Below, piece by piece: positions 35,963-49,320 of a stretch of 64,000 nucleotides of DNA (positions are counted from its first letter, which is position 1; every line of letters begins with the position of its first letter). Made by a program: the position numbers and the translations under genes. The stretch covers positions 20,755,001-20,819,000 of the forward strand of contig NC_083386.1 of NCBI RefSeq assembly GCF_031755915.1. The letters are read 5' to 3'. The notes under the pieces are model-generated. The model was not told the origin of the DNA. It did no database searches and saw nothing but the letters and a program-made list of their open reading frames with translations. Source of the DNA: Ziziphus jujuba. Taxonomy: Eukaryota; Streptophyta; Magnoliopsida; Rosales; Rhamnaceae.

Positions 35963-37204
35963 ATTCAGTTTCTGGTGAAAAACTGAAGGAGTACAATGTT
36001 GTATAGTGTTTTCTTTTATTCTTATTATTTTTTTGTGAGCTTGTCTGTGTGTATGTAAATGCTTAAGTGTGACACCATATTGTAATTGCTCTGCTGTTTT
36101 GGAGTTGTGGTGTGGGAAGCTGGCAGTATTCCTTATTCATGTAAGCGTTAGAACAAACTGTCGTATTCATAATAAATTATGAGCTGTTATTTCTGGCTCA
36201 TTTCGATGCTATCAGGTGAGAAATTAGTCCCGACCAAAAGACAAGTTTTTGGATGTTTGTTTGTAAACAAAAAACTGTGATTTCAAAAGGAGAAATATAT
36301 GTGATTCGGTTATTTCTAATGTGTCTATGGCAAAGTTTTCATGTCATGATGGGTACACTTCTGTTGCTTGCTTACATGGGTGCTTCTGGTTAAGCTTTGG
36401 AACTTTCCAAGTTACTTGTTATTTTGCTCCTTGTGGTTGTGATAAGGTAAGGAATCCAACTGAAAATTGCCCACGTTTTATTAAACCAGTATATGTCTCT
36501 GCAATAATTTGGCCCATCTCTGTTTCATTTGACCATGACTGGTTATTAGCCCTTTGTTTTCAGTGTTAATTTTGTCATTATACTTTGAAGGGTTAAAAGC
36601 GCTTGGAATCAATAACTATTACACTTCTTTTTTTTTTTTTTTTTTTTTTTTTTCACTTTACCTAATAAACTGTATATGGTCTCACACTACCTCCTTTTTG
36701 CCATTTCAATCCATTCGGACTGTACTTTTTCGTGCCTTCTAGTAAAATGTTCATTTTTTGTTTTTGATTATGGTTTTTGCCTATTTAATTGTGTGTAGTG
36801 TACTTGATTTAACTATTAGTTAGTGAGGATTGAAGTTTATAATATATCTTAATTAACTATAAGCTTTTCTTTTTTAATGGTGTAAAAAACAGTAAAGAAC
36901 AATTAGCTACAAAGTCAAGTTAATTAAAAATATATATATATATATATATCACCAAAAGAAACACAATGAGAATTTCTTTTTCAATATTATTTTTTTTTAT
37001 TAAAATTTAGAATTATTTGAGATATCTAACAAAGAAAATAAATTTAATAATTAAAATAATTTTTATTAACTTAATTAGTTTTAAATTTTTGTTTTTATAA
37101 TTTTTTCTATTTAATAGTTTGTAATTTTTTTTTTTAAATGTTAATGATAGTTAGAGGATATTAAGCATTTAAACTCCCAATTCAAACACCACTTCTTCCT
37201 CAAA
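35963..37204. other. Spacer between PLC copy 2 and the NF-X1 gene
   Basis: Presumed PLC 3' UTR, then AT-rich DNA with a long poly-T run (about 36629-36653) and a (TA)n block near 36931-36948. No gene recognised. Confidence 0.55.
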
Positions 37205-40200
37205 ATGCCCCCACCTACTCATCACCAACACCACCACCACCACCACGTCCATCCACCTCTGTCGGACTCCGACGCCGATTCCGATCCAGACCAATCCGGA
37301 TCGAAACCGACCACCCGCCATGCCGACCTCTCCGATTCAATTTTCAGATCCTACTTCGAGTTCACGGGTCGCACATCCACTACTCCCGCCGACCTCTCCA
37401 AGATCCAAGCTTTCCTCAACTCCTCCTCCTCCGGCGCTCTTTCATGCCTCATATGCCTCGAGCGTATCAGGCTGTCCGATCCCACCTGGTCGTGCGACTC
37501 CCTTTGCTTCGCCGTCTTCCACCTCTTCTGTATACAGAGCTGGGCACGCCAAGCCTCCGATTTGGCTGCCTTACGCGCCTCCACGCGCCTCCCTATCTCC
37601 GCCAATAAAGCCACCGAGGTCTCCGTATGGAACTGCCCCAAATGTAGAGTGGAATACACCCAGTTTCAAATCCCCAAGTCTTATATGTGTTTCTGTGGGA
37701 AATTGGAAAACCCGCCTAGCGATGACCCATGGGTTCTTCCACATTCTTGTGGCGAGGTCTGTAATCGGCCATTGAAGCACGGTTGTGGTCACCATTGCTT
37801 GCTACTGTGCCACCCAGGTCCATGCCCCTCATGCCCAAAACTAATAAAAGCTCATTGCTTTTGTGGGTCTGTGGAAGATGTTCGGCGATGTGGGTTCAAG
37901 AGCTTTTCGTGTAACAATGTCTGTTCGAAAAGATTGGATTGTGGGATTCATAGATGCTCGGAAATCTGCCACGACGGACCGTGCCCGCCATGTAGAGTTC
38001 GGGGCTTGTACCGGTGCCAATGCGGGAAGGAAGAAGATGTAAAAGAGTGCTGTGATAGGCTGAATTTCAGGTGTGATAATCCGTGCGAGAAGAAGCTTGG
38101 TTGCGGGAGGCATGTGTGTGATAAAGGGTGTCACAGGGGAGACTGTGGTCCATGCCCGCTTCAGGGGAAGAGGACTTGCCCCTGTGGGAAGAGAGTGTAT
38201 GAAGGGATGGCTTGTGATATTGCTGTGCCACTGTGTGGTGCAACTTGTGATAAAATGCTCAATTGTGGCTTCCATAGGTGCCCCGAGAGGTGCCACCGTG
38301 GACCATGTATTGAAACTTGCAGAATAGTTGTCACTAAGTCGTGCAGATGTGGAAGCTTGAAGAAAGAGGTATAGTGTTTTTGTTATTCTACTTTGGTGTT
38401 GATTTTTTTTCTTTTTTTTTTTTAATTCTATGTTTAATGTTTGGTTTTTATGAGTTTAGTGAGAAAATGAGTATAATATGTTCTAGAATAGGTTCCTTGC
38501 TATCAAGATTTGTCATGTGAAAGAAAGTGTCAGATATTAAGAGACTGTGGCCGACATGCTTGTAAGCGCCGCTGCTGCGATGGGGACTGCCCACCGTGCT
38601 CTGAGGTTCGTGTTCTTATTGCATCTTCTATTTTTATTTTTATTTTTAACTCAGCTCTGCAAAATTATTGGTGTTTTATTAATATTTCAAATTTTAGATT
38701 TGTGGCAGAAAGCTTCGGTGTAAGAACCATAAATGCCCTTCTCCATGTCATAGGTGAGTTACATTCTCGTTTGCTTTATTCAAGAGGATTGCTCTTCGTC
38801 TATTTGGCGAAGAAGATAAAATTGGGAGAGAAAATACCAAATAGTATATTTTGCTCACTCACTCACTGTGGAACCCAGCTTAACAAAATTTCCTTCTATT
38901 GACCTTTTTAAAACTATAGCTAGGTGTCAAATTTTGCTGTCACTTAGCTCAATGGTCACATTTATAATCAACATACTGGTTGACCTGTGTATTATGAAAG
39001 AGTAACTCACTTAAGGAGAAAATTAATTGTTTTGCAATGATCGGAACTTAATAAATGGGGATCTCTTTGCTGGTCCTACACAGCACCTAGAGAGCAGTTG
39101 CTATGTATATGCTACAAATTGTAGACAATTAAGAGTTTTGCTCGACATCTTGAACATTGTATTATTAAATTTAAAGTTGAATGTGACATTTATATAGAGT
39201 ATGTTTGGTATGAAATATCTGAAGGTTTTGCATTAAGTCAATAATTGATAATTTGTAATGTTTTATTGCTGCAGAGGTGCTTGTGCTCCTTGCCCGGTAA
39301 TGGTGACCATCTCATGTGCATGTGGTGAGACACATTTTGAGGTGCGAGTTCTGTTAGTGTGCATTTGAAGAAACTAGATTAATAGTTTATTACTTGCTCG
39401 TTTAGTTACTTATCATAGAATATCTATATTGTGTCTTCCTTGTGACTGCTGAAGTACCATCAAGTTGTCCTCAAGGAGTGATTTCATTTTGCTCTGCATT
39501 TAACTGATTTCTGTCATATGTGTTTGCTCAAGCAAACTGTTTTTGGTAAATATTGGTGATGGATTTTATATCAGGATCTTTGTGGTACTGAGATTGATTA
39601 AGGTGCTGGATTTTGTCATAGGTTCCTTGTGGTACTGAGGTTGATCAAAAGCCTCCTAGATGTCCTAAACCATGCCCTATTACCCCTCTGTGCCGGCATG
39701 CAACAAATTGCAAGGTACTACTGGTTGTTTTGTGTTTGTGGTGTTTGTTTTATATATTTATAATATAAACTGCATGAAACTAGTGGAAGGATCTTGTATT
39801 ACCTATGGTAGTCACTTGGTAGGACTGCAGGAATTCTTTCCTATTTTCTTCATGTCTCAGCATCTTAGTTTCAAGTGAAGCTTGAGATACCTTGTACTCT
39901 AGTTGAACAGCTGTTTGCTAATTATATTTACTTCTCTAAAAAAGTTTCTGTACAAATATTTGAAAGAATACTAGTTGAATAGTCTATTTCCTATTTCATT
40001 GATTACAAGGCTATAATCTTGCAGCCTCACAAATGCCATTATGGAGCTTGTCCACCATGTAGGCTAGTTTGTGAAGCAGATTATCCATGTGGCCATAAAT
40101 GCAACTTAAGGTTTGTAGTTTTCTTATCTTATGTTTTCCTTAAAATTACAAGTCTGATTCTGACCTTTCTTTGTATAATTTTTTTTAAACGTTTCATTTT

Positions 40201-42354
40201 CCTTTTTTTCTTTCTAATTTCAGGTGTCATGGTCCTAAGCCTCCTCCTAAACCAGAATTTACATTGAAACCAAAGAAAAAGAAGTCTGTACATCAGGCTG
40301 AATGTACTCCTGGTACTCCATGCCCTCCTTGCCCAGAACTTGTTTGGAGGTCATGTGTTGGCCAGCATGTTGGAGCTGAGAGGATGGTTGGTTTTTGCTT
40401 GCATTACATAACATTTTAGCTCGTAACTTAAGTGCCTATATGGTGACTAATTTTTTCCATCTATTACCTCCTAATTTCAATTTTCTTTTGCTCTTCTTAT
40501 CAGATGCTATGCTCGAACAGATCACGGTTTTACTGTGATAACTTGTGTGGAAATCTCCTTTCTTGTGGCAATCATTATTGTACTAAAACATGTCATGCCC
40601 TTGAGACTAAGCATTCAACATCATTCCAGGAAGCAGGAGGAGAGCCCTGTGACAAGTGTCATCTGCCATGTGAAAAGGTTAACAAAACATTTCAGTCACC
40701 ATTATTTCCTAGCAATAGTCATCTTCATCGTTTATTATCTACCTCTGAATCTAATAGGTTGATTTATTGATGTGAATTTTCCCTTTAGGAGAGAATGCCT
40801 GTATGTCCACATCCATGCCCCCGTCTATGTCATCCTGGAGACTGCCCCCCTTGCAAGGTTCTCGTAAAACGATCATGTCATTGTGGAACAATGGTCCATG
40901 TTTTTGAGTGCATATATTACAACAGCTTGTCAGGAAAGGAGCAAATAGCTGTTCGTTCATGTGGGGGTCCTTGCCATAGGTAGTCCAATATCTCCTTTTT
41001 GTTTGATAAGTTTGCAATAAGGTTTATTTATTTTCAATCTCAGCATTCTATAAATATCCTAATAATTAAGTTTTAATGTTAAAAAAAGTTTAGAATTTTT
41101 ATATCATATTTCTGTATACTTCTCATTGTTATTCCAGTTTTATTGCTATGTATTAATTAGAAACGAAAATGAGAGTAGCTTAGAGGTGATGTTGATTGTG
41201 CAGAAAGTTGCCAAACTGTTCACATCTGTGCCCTGAGACTTGCCATCCAGGAGAATGCCCATCACCTGAGAAATGCTCCAAAAAGGTTATATTACATTGT
41301 GTTATTAACCATATATATTGATGATATATTCAATTTTAAAGTCAGGTTATTCTGTACAGTCTATGCTAGCTACTAATCATATGGGTCCATTTTATCTATC
41401 TGAATTACTTCCTTAACTGTTTCTTTGCTAGGTTACTGTTCGTTGTAAATGTCAGACCTTAAAAAAGGAGTGGTTATGCCATGATGTACAAGCAGCCTAT
41501 CGAAGTGCTGGTTGTGATCCCAAAGAAGTATTAAAAAGTCAATTCGGACTTGGACTTCTTCCTTGTAATTCTGATTGCAAGAGTAAAGTACAGGTTGTTG
41601 ATTCAGAATTGCACTTGCGTAAATGTAAAGCCGCTGAGGTAATCACTTCTCTGATTCTACTGTCCATTTAATAACTAGCATTTAGCAATTTAGAGCTGTG
41701 TTAAGAGTTTGAACATGTTGCCCTTAATTTCTTTCTCATTTTCTATTTTTAAGTTTAGGTAAGTTAAATCCAACCATTGTCAATAACAAAATGCTGTACT
41801 TTTTTTTTAATATAAACTGTTTAGTTATCTTGAAAGATAAGCTGCACGGTTAAACTTGTCAGTAGTTTGAGACTTACGTGAACTCAAAATATGATATACT
41901 TGGTGCAATTTGGCCATGCTATATGGAAATGTCTTGTATTTTTGTGCTACAATCTAATGCCATGGTATTCTTAAAGGTGAAGGAACCAGAAACTGCGAAG
42001 CATGTACCAAAGCGTAAAAGAAGGAAGGAACGAGTACAAGAAGCCAAACAAATCTCAACTCTGCAAGTAAGTTATTTTGTCTAGAGTAGCAGAAAAACAG
42101 TAAAACATAGAGAAAAGAAAAAAGAGAGTGGGAACTTTCATTAGCTTCTTTCTTTGCTTGCTAATTTGGAGTTTCTTGGTATTTTTGTTGGACAGAAAGT
42201 AGCTGCTGCAGTCAAGAAGGTCCTTCTGTTTATTGCACTTGTGGTGGCGTTGATTATAGCATCATATTATGGTTATAAAGGTCTGCTGTGGCTCTCTGAT
42301 TGGATGAACGAAGCTGAAGAGGCGAGACAGAGAAGAAGATATACGAGATTCTAA
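37205..42354 (+). CDS. NFXL2: NF-X1-type zinc-finger protein, NFXL2-like
   Basis: NF-X1-like proteins carry a RING/PHD-type finger and repeated Cys/His-rich NF-X1 fingers; in Arabidopsis NFXL2 tunes abscisic acid, H2O2 and clock outputs. Thirteen exons read in frame: 37205-38368, 38492-38605, 38698-38753, 39275-39341, 39622-39714, 40025-40110, 40224-40386, 40504-40677, 40789-40979, 41204-41285, 41432-41638, 41977-42066 and 42196-42354, giving 881 residues, close to NFXL2 (not the longer NFXL1). A His-rich start (HHQHHHHHH) leads to an acidic region, a RING-like CLICLE...CPKC module (residues about 80-145), then about ten CGxHxCxxxCHxGxCPPC-type fingers. Exon 12 encodes a basic stretch (KRKRRKER). 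The last exon encodes a hydrophobic helix (VLLFIALVVALIIASYYG) and a charged tail, suggesting membrane anchoring. No start other than 37205 gives the His-rich N-terminus. Confidence 0.9.
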
Positions 42355-45300
42355 TCCTTAACTTGCATGTCGTTGGGGATTTTGTTGATCTACATATTAT
42401 TATTAACATTTTTTGGTTGGTAAGTTATATATATATTTTTGAAGACATGTTGTGGGTGAATTGAGCCAAGCCATGGTTTTGCAATAGGATGATATTTTAC
42501 ACTCAGCTCTTCCCTGTCAACAGTCTTAGGATATACTTTTGTACATATCGAGAACTTCCTTGTGTGTTTATTCCCTTGGAGGCCAGAAATTTCTCTCAGC
42601 AAATGTATTTTCTCGTAGTTTTAGTTGCCCAAAGATACATATATAAACATGGTCTTTCTGCTGGGGTGTGTATTTGATGTTATATAATAATTCTTGTGGT
42701 GGATAAGAAGAAAAAAAGAAGAAGAAGAAGATGAAGTACGATTTTGTCATGAAAAATAAAAATGAAGAGTTTAGATGTGTGGGACATCCCTATAAGATTA
42801 ATCTGGTATTCTCCAATGTAGAACTCTTCCTCGATTTATATTAATTTCAGTATGATTTTCTCATTTGTTAAATGTATGCAACATTTATGTAATTTTTCTT
42901 TGTTGGCGGGAAAGAAATCTTCTTCATCGGATCGTGTTTCTTTTTCTTCTTCTATTTTTTCTTAAAATTTGTTTTTAACCATTTTGGTAGGGAAAAGGAA
43001 AAAAGAAAAAGAAAAAGAAAAAAAAGGCTCTCTTTTTGTAGGATTTGAATTCGGTGTTTGTTTTCTTATTTATTTATTTTTTTCATGTACACTTTGTTTT
43101 TTTTTTTTTTAAATGTTTTATGTATAATGTATATACACTTGAAATATATATTAATATATGTTTAATTTGAATTTAATTATCTTTTAAATTTTTTTTATTA
43201 ATAAAATAGTTCGATATTATAAATGAAACAAATATAGAAACAGATTTGAAAAATACAAAGCAAACAATGAGCTTTAAAGAAGGTATTCTTATATCCTTCT
43301 AGAAGAAGAAACTATTTTATATATATATATATATATATATGGTATTATTCCATATTCTTTCCAATTATCATGTATTATATATGATTGATAAAGATAAAAG
43401 TAGAACATGCATGTACAAGATAAAATGAACAACATTGTGAGGTGTGTGTATAGCCGTAGTATGAAAACGTCTTTCCCTATGAGAGAGAAGAGTGGTAGAA
43501 TAATTTAGTATTTCCAAGAAAATTCCATGAAATCAAGAAGACAAGGGTTTAAGAAAGTTTGATAAATTGTATAAGGACAAGGTTATGGTTGATCGGTGTA
43601 AACGTGGGCGGTAAATATTTTATAATTTCATACTTTTATTTTAGCTTAATTCCGACGGCGCAGTCACAATCCGACCACAAATCTTACCCACCTACATCAA
43701 TTTGAATTGTTCACACTAAAATTATATTTCTTTTTTTTTTTTAATAATTTAAATTAAATTTTCAATTTTATAATCTCCTCCTCTATGCCACCATGACCAT
43801 CAAATACATACCACGTTCATACCCAAAAACGTGGATTCTTTATTCATTCATTTAATTTGTTTGTATTTAAAGCTTTCAAACATCAATTGCAAAGAAATTT
43901 CTTCTGCCCTCATGATTTTTTAACCCAAAAAAAAAGGGTTAAAATCGGTGGACAAATCAATAATATACAATTCTATCTTTATCAAAAATTTAAAAAAGAA
44001 AATTACAATCCCATCAATTTAACAAATCCAGCAAGAGGACTACTTTGGTGGAACCACCTGTCCAACAAATCGTTAGGCTTTCTATTTGATTAGAATTGAT
44101 TATTCGTAATTTATGTTATCTAAATTTTCTTTTTCCTTTTATTGACAAAAAGAAAAAAAAATGTCATTTAGTTATCTTCCAAACTTTCAAAGACTGAAAA
44201 GTCATGGTTTTTTTTTTTTTTTTTTTGGTCGTATGATTCAACTGCTACTCCGACCTTTATTTGGATTTCTTTATGTTATTGTAGAAGATTCCAGTGCTGT
44301 GGGTGCACAGAATATTGACCAGGTTGATTTTATAATCTTAGTTCTTTTCTTTTATTTCGTTACTCTTTCTGATTTTTATTTATTTATTTATTTTGAATGG
44401 GTTTTGTTCTGCTGAAATGTATTCCTATCGTAAAATTGAGAAGTTGTTAAAGTGATATCTAAAATTAATGACTAAAACCTAGAATTTTAAAACATTTCTA
44501 GTAGAAATGTGAATTTTGAGCTACATGGTTCAAAAGTTAGAGAGGATTGTAATTTACAATTTAATATCGATGTGTCCACATATTTTTTCTTTTTTTTTTT
44601 AAAATATATATATACATATTTTTGATAAAGATTTATTTTATTTTTTAAATCAAAATCCAAATTTTGATCGCTTTTATGAATGTAATAGTTTTTTTTTTTC
44701 ATCTGATATGGATTATTCAAAATTTGGATATTTTAGAGGACGAAATAATGGTTTTATAACTTCCCAAACAGCACACATAATAGATATTAATTAACAAAAA
44801 ATTAAAAAAAATGTAATGGCTATTTATATAGGCAATAAAATTTTCAAACTTTCATTTATTGCCAATGCACGGTTACATAATTTTGGTTTTTAAATTTAGA
44901 GGCAAAAACCCACTCTTGAATTTTCTACATGCTGTCTATCACCAAAACATTCAAATAAGTATGAAGGAGCAACAATGGAGGTGGGTCACCGGCCAACCTT
45001 TTAATTCCATTGAAACTTGAAACCCCCCTTCATAACCATATCTCTGATTCCGCTAAATTAATGCACAATATTTATTGCTACCACCAAAGTAACCATAGCA
45101 TATTCTAATTAAATGCATCAATTAATATACACCGTTTGATTTATTGGACTAGAACTATGATGGTGAGTGTTAAAGGGTCAAAAAAAACACACTACAGACG
45201 AAAAGATCCTGACCCTAACGTGGAAGACAATTTATTAAAAATAGGCATTTAATTGACTGCATTTTTTGAAAATTCAAAGTCAAAACAGCCAAGCGTGAAA

Positions 45301-45965
45301 ACCCAAACTCCTTTTGTCAAAAGTTTGGACCACTCTTTTCCCCTTCACCATTTCTGCGCTGGACCATATTTGGAAAAGACTGATAAATTTCTAGCACCTG
45401 TGTTTGCCTTTGTGGGCTCCAAGTACACCACAAAACCAAACCAAAAAAGAAATTTTGTTTCACATACTTTATATGTTACTTTTCTCATTTTTGCTTATCT
45501 TTTTTGCTTCAAGAATAATGTCCTTTTAAAGCTTTATATTTTCTCATTTATATAAAACAACCAGGTCAACATTGAAAATGATTCCCTACCTTCCCCCAAA
45601 GACCAAGTCACAGGCAGAGTTTTTGCATAAGAATGATATTCAACAAGTTGGAAAAGGAAAGAACAAGAACTGTGGAGATTGATTCACGATAGCTTCCATG
45701 ACAAATTAAAAGAACCAAAGAAAGAAGAAGAAAAAAAAAAAAAAAAGAGCTTGCTTGAAAATCAATCATTTAATCGTTCTTGCTGTCAGTGTTCATAAAA
45801 TCCTACACTACAGCTCACAGTTAGATCAAACTCCTAAAGCTTTACACCGCAAAGATTAATTACCCATAATGAATTATCCAAAAGAATTGACTTAAAATTA
45901 AGCCTTTTTTTTTTTTCTTTTTTTCTTTTTTTTTTTGGGCTTTGGAAGAAGAGAAATGTGGAACT
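42355..45965. other. Convergent spacer between NFXL2 and the CCR kinase
   Basis: Contains the two facing 3' UTRs and AT-rich DNA with (TA)n near 43317-43340 and purine- or pyrimidine-rich runs. Open frames at 43857-44093 and 45253-45555 are low-complexity or unlike known proteins and are not called. No RNA gene or transposon was recognised. Confidence 0.5.
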
Positions 45966-48380
45966 CTATTCTGAGACAATGGAGATTGTACCACTGGAGA
46001 TGCTTCCATGGCTGTCATCACAGAGAGCCAAAGCTCGTTCCAAATTAGCTACAATGTCAGTTATGGTTGGCCTTTCTTTCCCTTCCAAATTCACACAATG
46101 CATTGCAGTATAGGCCACCAACTCTACAGCCTCTGCTTCATTCAGCTCCGGCGGACCGACCCTTTGGTCCAATACTTTTACCAATTCTCCGGCCATAATT
46201 GCCGGCACCGCAAAGTCCACAACACTTACGGGTGTCCCACCTCCATTTTCACGATTCTTGAATATTGCTCTCTTCCCTGTCAAAAGCTCCAACAACACCA
46301 CCCCAAGACCATAAACATCACTCTTGGCTGTCAACACATTTAGACCATAGTACTCAGGATCAATGTATCCAACTGTTCCAGCTGCCTTCATTGGCCTGTA
46401 ATCACGCTCTGATTCTGGACCCATTAAAGACAATCCAAAATCAGAGACCTTGGCCGTCCAATTTGTGTCTATAAGAATGTTAGATGATTTTATATCTCTG
46501 TGAATAATAGAAGGAACCGCATAGTTGTGCAGATATTCAATGCCTCTAGCAGCGTCCAAAGCGATCTTGATTCTCATTTTCCAAAAATTCAAAACACTAG
46601 AGCTCTTTTCCACATTGTTCTTGTCATGTAAGTGGTCATAAAGCGCACCATTTTTCATGTACTCATAAACCAAAAGTCTCTCTTCCTTTTCCTCACAAAA
46701 CCCAACAAGCCTGACCAAATGCTTGTGGTGCAACCGAGACAGAAATGACAATTCAGAATCAAAAGCAGACTCTTTCTCTTGGAACTTCTTGGTCTTATGG
46801 CCTATTTCACCTCTTTTGATTGCAACATCACGACCATCCGATAATTTTCCTCTGTAAACAACACCAAAGCTTCCTGCACCAATCTGGTTCTCCAAGGAGA
46901 AATTATTTGTAGCCACAGCAAGCTCAGCTAATGAAAATTCCTCCGCTCTATCCGCATGCTTCGACGAAGTACCGCTTCTTTGGCGCCTCATGATTCGCGA
47001 ACCTTGACGTCTAATGGTGGATGATCTCGAAGGTGGACTATTGTTTGATGTTGTAACACCACCATTAGAACTACCTCTAGTGATTGTGGGTTGAACTGAA
47101 TTATGAATCTTTTTGTTACCAAAACAAACACCAGTCCACAAGCAATAAATCACAGTGCAAATACCAGCAACAATACCAACTGATCCTACGATGGCAAATG
47201 CCAATAAACCCCTTCTCAAAGGCTTGGATGGAGAATCTGATGGAGGTGGTGGAAATGGTGGAAATGGCAGTGACGGTGGTACAAGTGGTGGTGAAACTAA
47301 GATTTCAGGTCCACCACAATTTCGCTGGCAAACACTCCCAGTACCAGAACATATTTTTTGAGACAATGGGTATATACTACAATTACCACAAGAGGAGGAT
47401 TGAACACAAGGACCTGGAAGAATCTCTGGCAAAGAAAGCTCAGAATCAGAAACAGAGCCATTGGAGTTGGACCCCCACCCGGGTCCCCAACAAAGAACTG
47501 AAAAATTCCTCGTTGTTAGCCCACAAACGAAATCTAACCCTGAAACTATCAATTCGAACGACAGCGTTTCATTGACCCAAAATTTCCCTCCGCCGCCCCA
47601 ACAAATCACTGACCCATTTCGCCTAATTGCACAGCTATGATCGGCTCCGAGAGATAAACCCCTGGAAAACTCCATGGCCGAGCCAATCGGAGCGTTTGAC
47701 TGTCCAGAAACGTTGTTTCCTTTACATACCAAAAACCCAGTCATATTCAACCCGCAGACATGCGAATCTCCCGCTTCAATGCTCAACATGGACATGTTGC
47801 CAAACTCATTCTCAATTTGATTCGCGATGGAATCGTTCCCCCAACACCGAACCGAAGAGCTACCATTCAAAATTCCGCAAGAGAAAGACGACCCAGATGA
47901 GATTGACACGAATCGATCAGACCCGGAAGACCAATTGAACGCACGGTCACCTCTCCAGCATTTCAAATCCCCTGTATCCACCACCGTCGCACAGATTTGA
48001 TCGCCACCCACCGAGAGATTTTCCAATAAAACAGTGCTGTTAAAGTAAATCCGCTTGCTCTCGAAGCTCCAGTTCTCGGAAACCAGATTGTCCCAGCAGA
48101 GTAAGCTGTACCCACCGGACCTCAGCCCGCAAAGCGATCTCCGGCCACCGGCGATGGAAGAGAACGAAATATTGGGATCGAGGGTGATGTTCTGGCCGCC
48201 CCGGTAGCAGACTATGCTCTGCGTCGGCTGGTTGGCGACGACGCCGCAGACGGTGCCGGTGCCGTAACTGACGGCGAGTGTGTCGCCGGAGCCGATGGCA
48301 TGTGTGAAGGGAACGATGAGAGGGATTACGACGGCGGCAATGAGAGTGAAAGTGACGGCGGTGGAGGGCAATATCGTCAT
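45966..48380 (-). CDS. CRINKLY4-related receptor-like serine/threonine kinase (CCR3-like)
   Basis: This is a plasma-membrane receptor kinase of the CRINKLY4 group. The gene is one uninterrupted exon of 804 residues, as in Arabidopsis CCR kinases. A signal peptide covers about residues 1-29. The ectodomain (30-330) has seven-bladed RCC1-like CR4 repeats with recurring CGL...CW/CYR motifs, then a Cys-rich segment (324-355) and a Pro-rich stalk (364-384). The membrane helix is 391-415. The kinase domain (about 494-790) has GAGSFGVVYRG (501-511), VAIKRGE with Lys522, HRDIKSSN (627-634), DFGLS (647-651) and GTVGYIDPEYY; it looks catalytically complete, with an RD-type loop. (GA/CT)n tracts occupy the leader. 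Assignment to CCR3 rather than CCR4 rests on length and on its neighbour, the HAD phosphatase. Confidence 0.9.
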   Translation of the reverse strand: MTILPSTAVTFTLIAAVVIPLIVPFTHAIGSGDTLAVSYGTGTVCGVVANQPTQSIVCYRGGQNITLDPNISFSSIAGGRRSLCGLRSGGYSLLCWDNLVSENWSFESKRIYFNSTVLLENLSVGGDQICATVVDTGDLKCWRGDRAFNWSSGSDRFVSISSGSSFSCGILNGSSSVRCWGNDSIANQIENEFGNMSMLSIEAGDSHVCGLNMTGFLVCKGNNVSGQSNAPIGSAMEFSRGLSLGADHSCAIRRNGSVICWGGGGKFWVNETLSFELIVSGLDFVCGLTTRNFSVLCWGPGWGSNSNGSVSDSELSLPEILPGPCVQSSSCGNCSIYPLSQKICSGTGSVCQRNCGGPEILVSPPLVPPSLPFPPFPPPPSDSPSKPLRRGLLAFAIVGSVGIVAGICTVIYCLWTGVCFGNKKIHNSVQPTITRGSSNGGVTTSNNSPPSRSSTIRRQGSRIMRRQRSGTSSKHADRAEEFSLAELAVATNNFSLENQIGAGSFGVVYRGKLSDGRDVAIKRGEIGHKTKKFQEKESAFDSELSFLSRLHHKHLVRLVGFCEEKEERLLVYEYMKNGALYDHLHDKNNVEKSSSVLNFWKMRIKIALDAARGIEYLHNYAVPSIIHRDIKSSNILIDTNWTAKVSDFGLSLMGPESERDYRPMKAAGTVGYIDPEYYGLNVLTAKSDVYGLGVVLLELLTGKRAIFKNRENGGGTPVSVVDFAVPAIMAGELVKVLDQRVGPPELNEAEAVELVAYTAMHCVNLEGKERPTITDIVANLERALALCDDSHGSISSGTISIVSE

Positions 48381-48481
48381 CTAAAATAGTGGGGGTTGGC
48401 GGCGTGTGCGGTGGTGGTGGTGGGTGGCAATGTTCTGGTGTGCTTCATCTGTGGTCTTTGGCATAGAAAGAGAGTTAGAGA

Positions 48482-48490
48482 GAGAAAGTT

Positions 48491-48527
<37 letters not shown>

Positions 48528-48617
48528 GAGGGAATGAAAAGTTGATAGAAGTTGAAAAGTTAAAGAAGGTGATATTTTCAGGGGGATCAGTTAGAGAGAG
48601 AGAGAGAGAGAGAGAGC
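48482..48617. repeat. (GA)n microsatellites in the CCR leader
   Basis: Two GA blocks (about 48494-48525 and 48593-48616) sit 115-240 bases upstream of the minus-strand CCR start codon; in the sense of that gene they read (CT)n, probably in the 5' UTR. Confidence 0.7.
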
Positions 48618-49320
48618 TTCTTTGTTGCAGCTGAAAAACTGCTCAAAGACTTGGGGCTCTGATTGGCACCAATTACATAGACTCATCAACCTTATATTTT
48701 ATATTTTATTTTTTTATTTTTTTAAGGGTAAACTATTTTCCTTTTTCTTCTTTTGGTAATTTAAGCTATGCTCTTTCCAAAAAAAAATAATATTATTTTC
48801 CACTTTTGAAAGTGCATAGATTACCCATATATTAAAAAAAAAAAAGATGAATAGATTGAAGATGATGTTGTTTTGCTTTGAACATTTTTATATTTTATTG
48901 CATGAATAAATTTCCGGTAAAAATCATAGAAAGAGTAGCCGAATTTCTAGCTTTGATCATAAAAGGTGTAGTTTTGGATTTTATCAACAAAGAAAGAAAA
49001 AAAAAAAAAAAAAAGAGGAATAATTACAAAACAAATCATACTGCATCATTCTCTTGATTTTTAAAAACATCATGATTTCAAATAGGTAAAACATTAGATG
49101 TAGCATCTTTAATGTAGTGCTTAAAATCATTATTGAAATTAGAATTTAAAAGGATTTATTAAATTTTAAGTGCTGATTTAATACATTTTAATGCATTTTT
49201 CTTTTTTTCTTTTTTTTTTTCCCAAATCCCATATGATTTTGAAAATGCAAGTATACTTTTATAAGAGTGTGAATGAAAAAAATTGATCATAAATTCAAAA
49301 AGTAAACAGGAGGTAGATGA

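Noticed and set aside
37320..37775. Second long frame (151 codons) inside NFXL2 exon 1, with 37351-37659 and 37841-38296 on the other strand
   Set aside because: Alternative frames of a GC-richer exon; the main frame has the RING-like and NF-X1 fingers.
47084..47938. Plus-strand frames within the CCR gene
   Set aside because: Antisense to the 804-residue receptor kinase exon, which is clearly the real gene.
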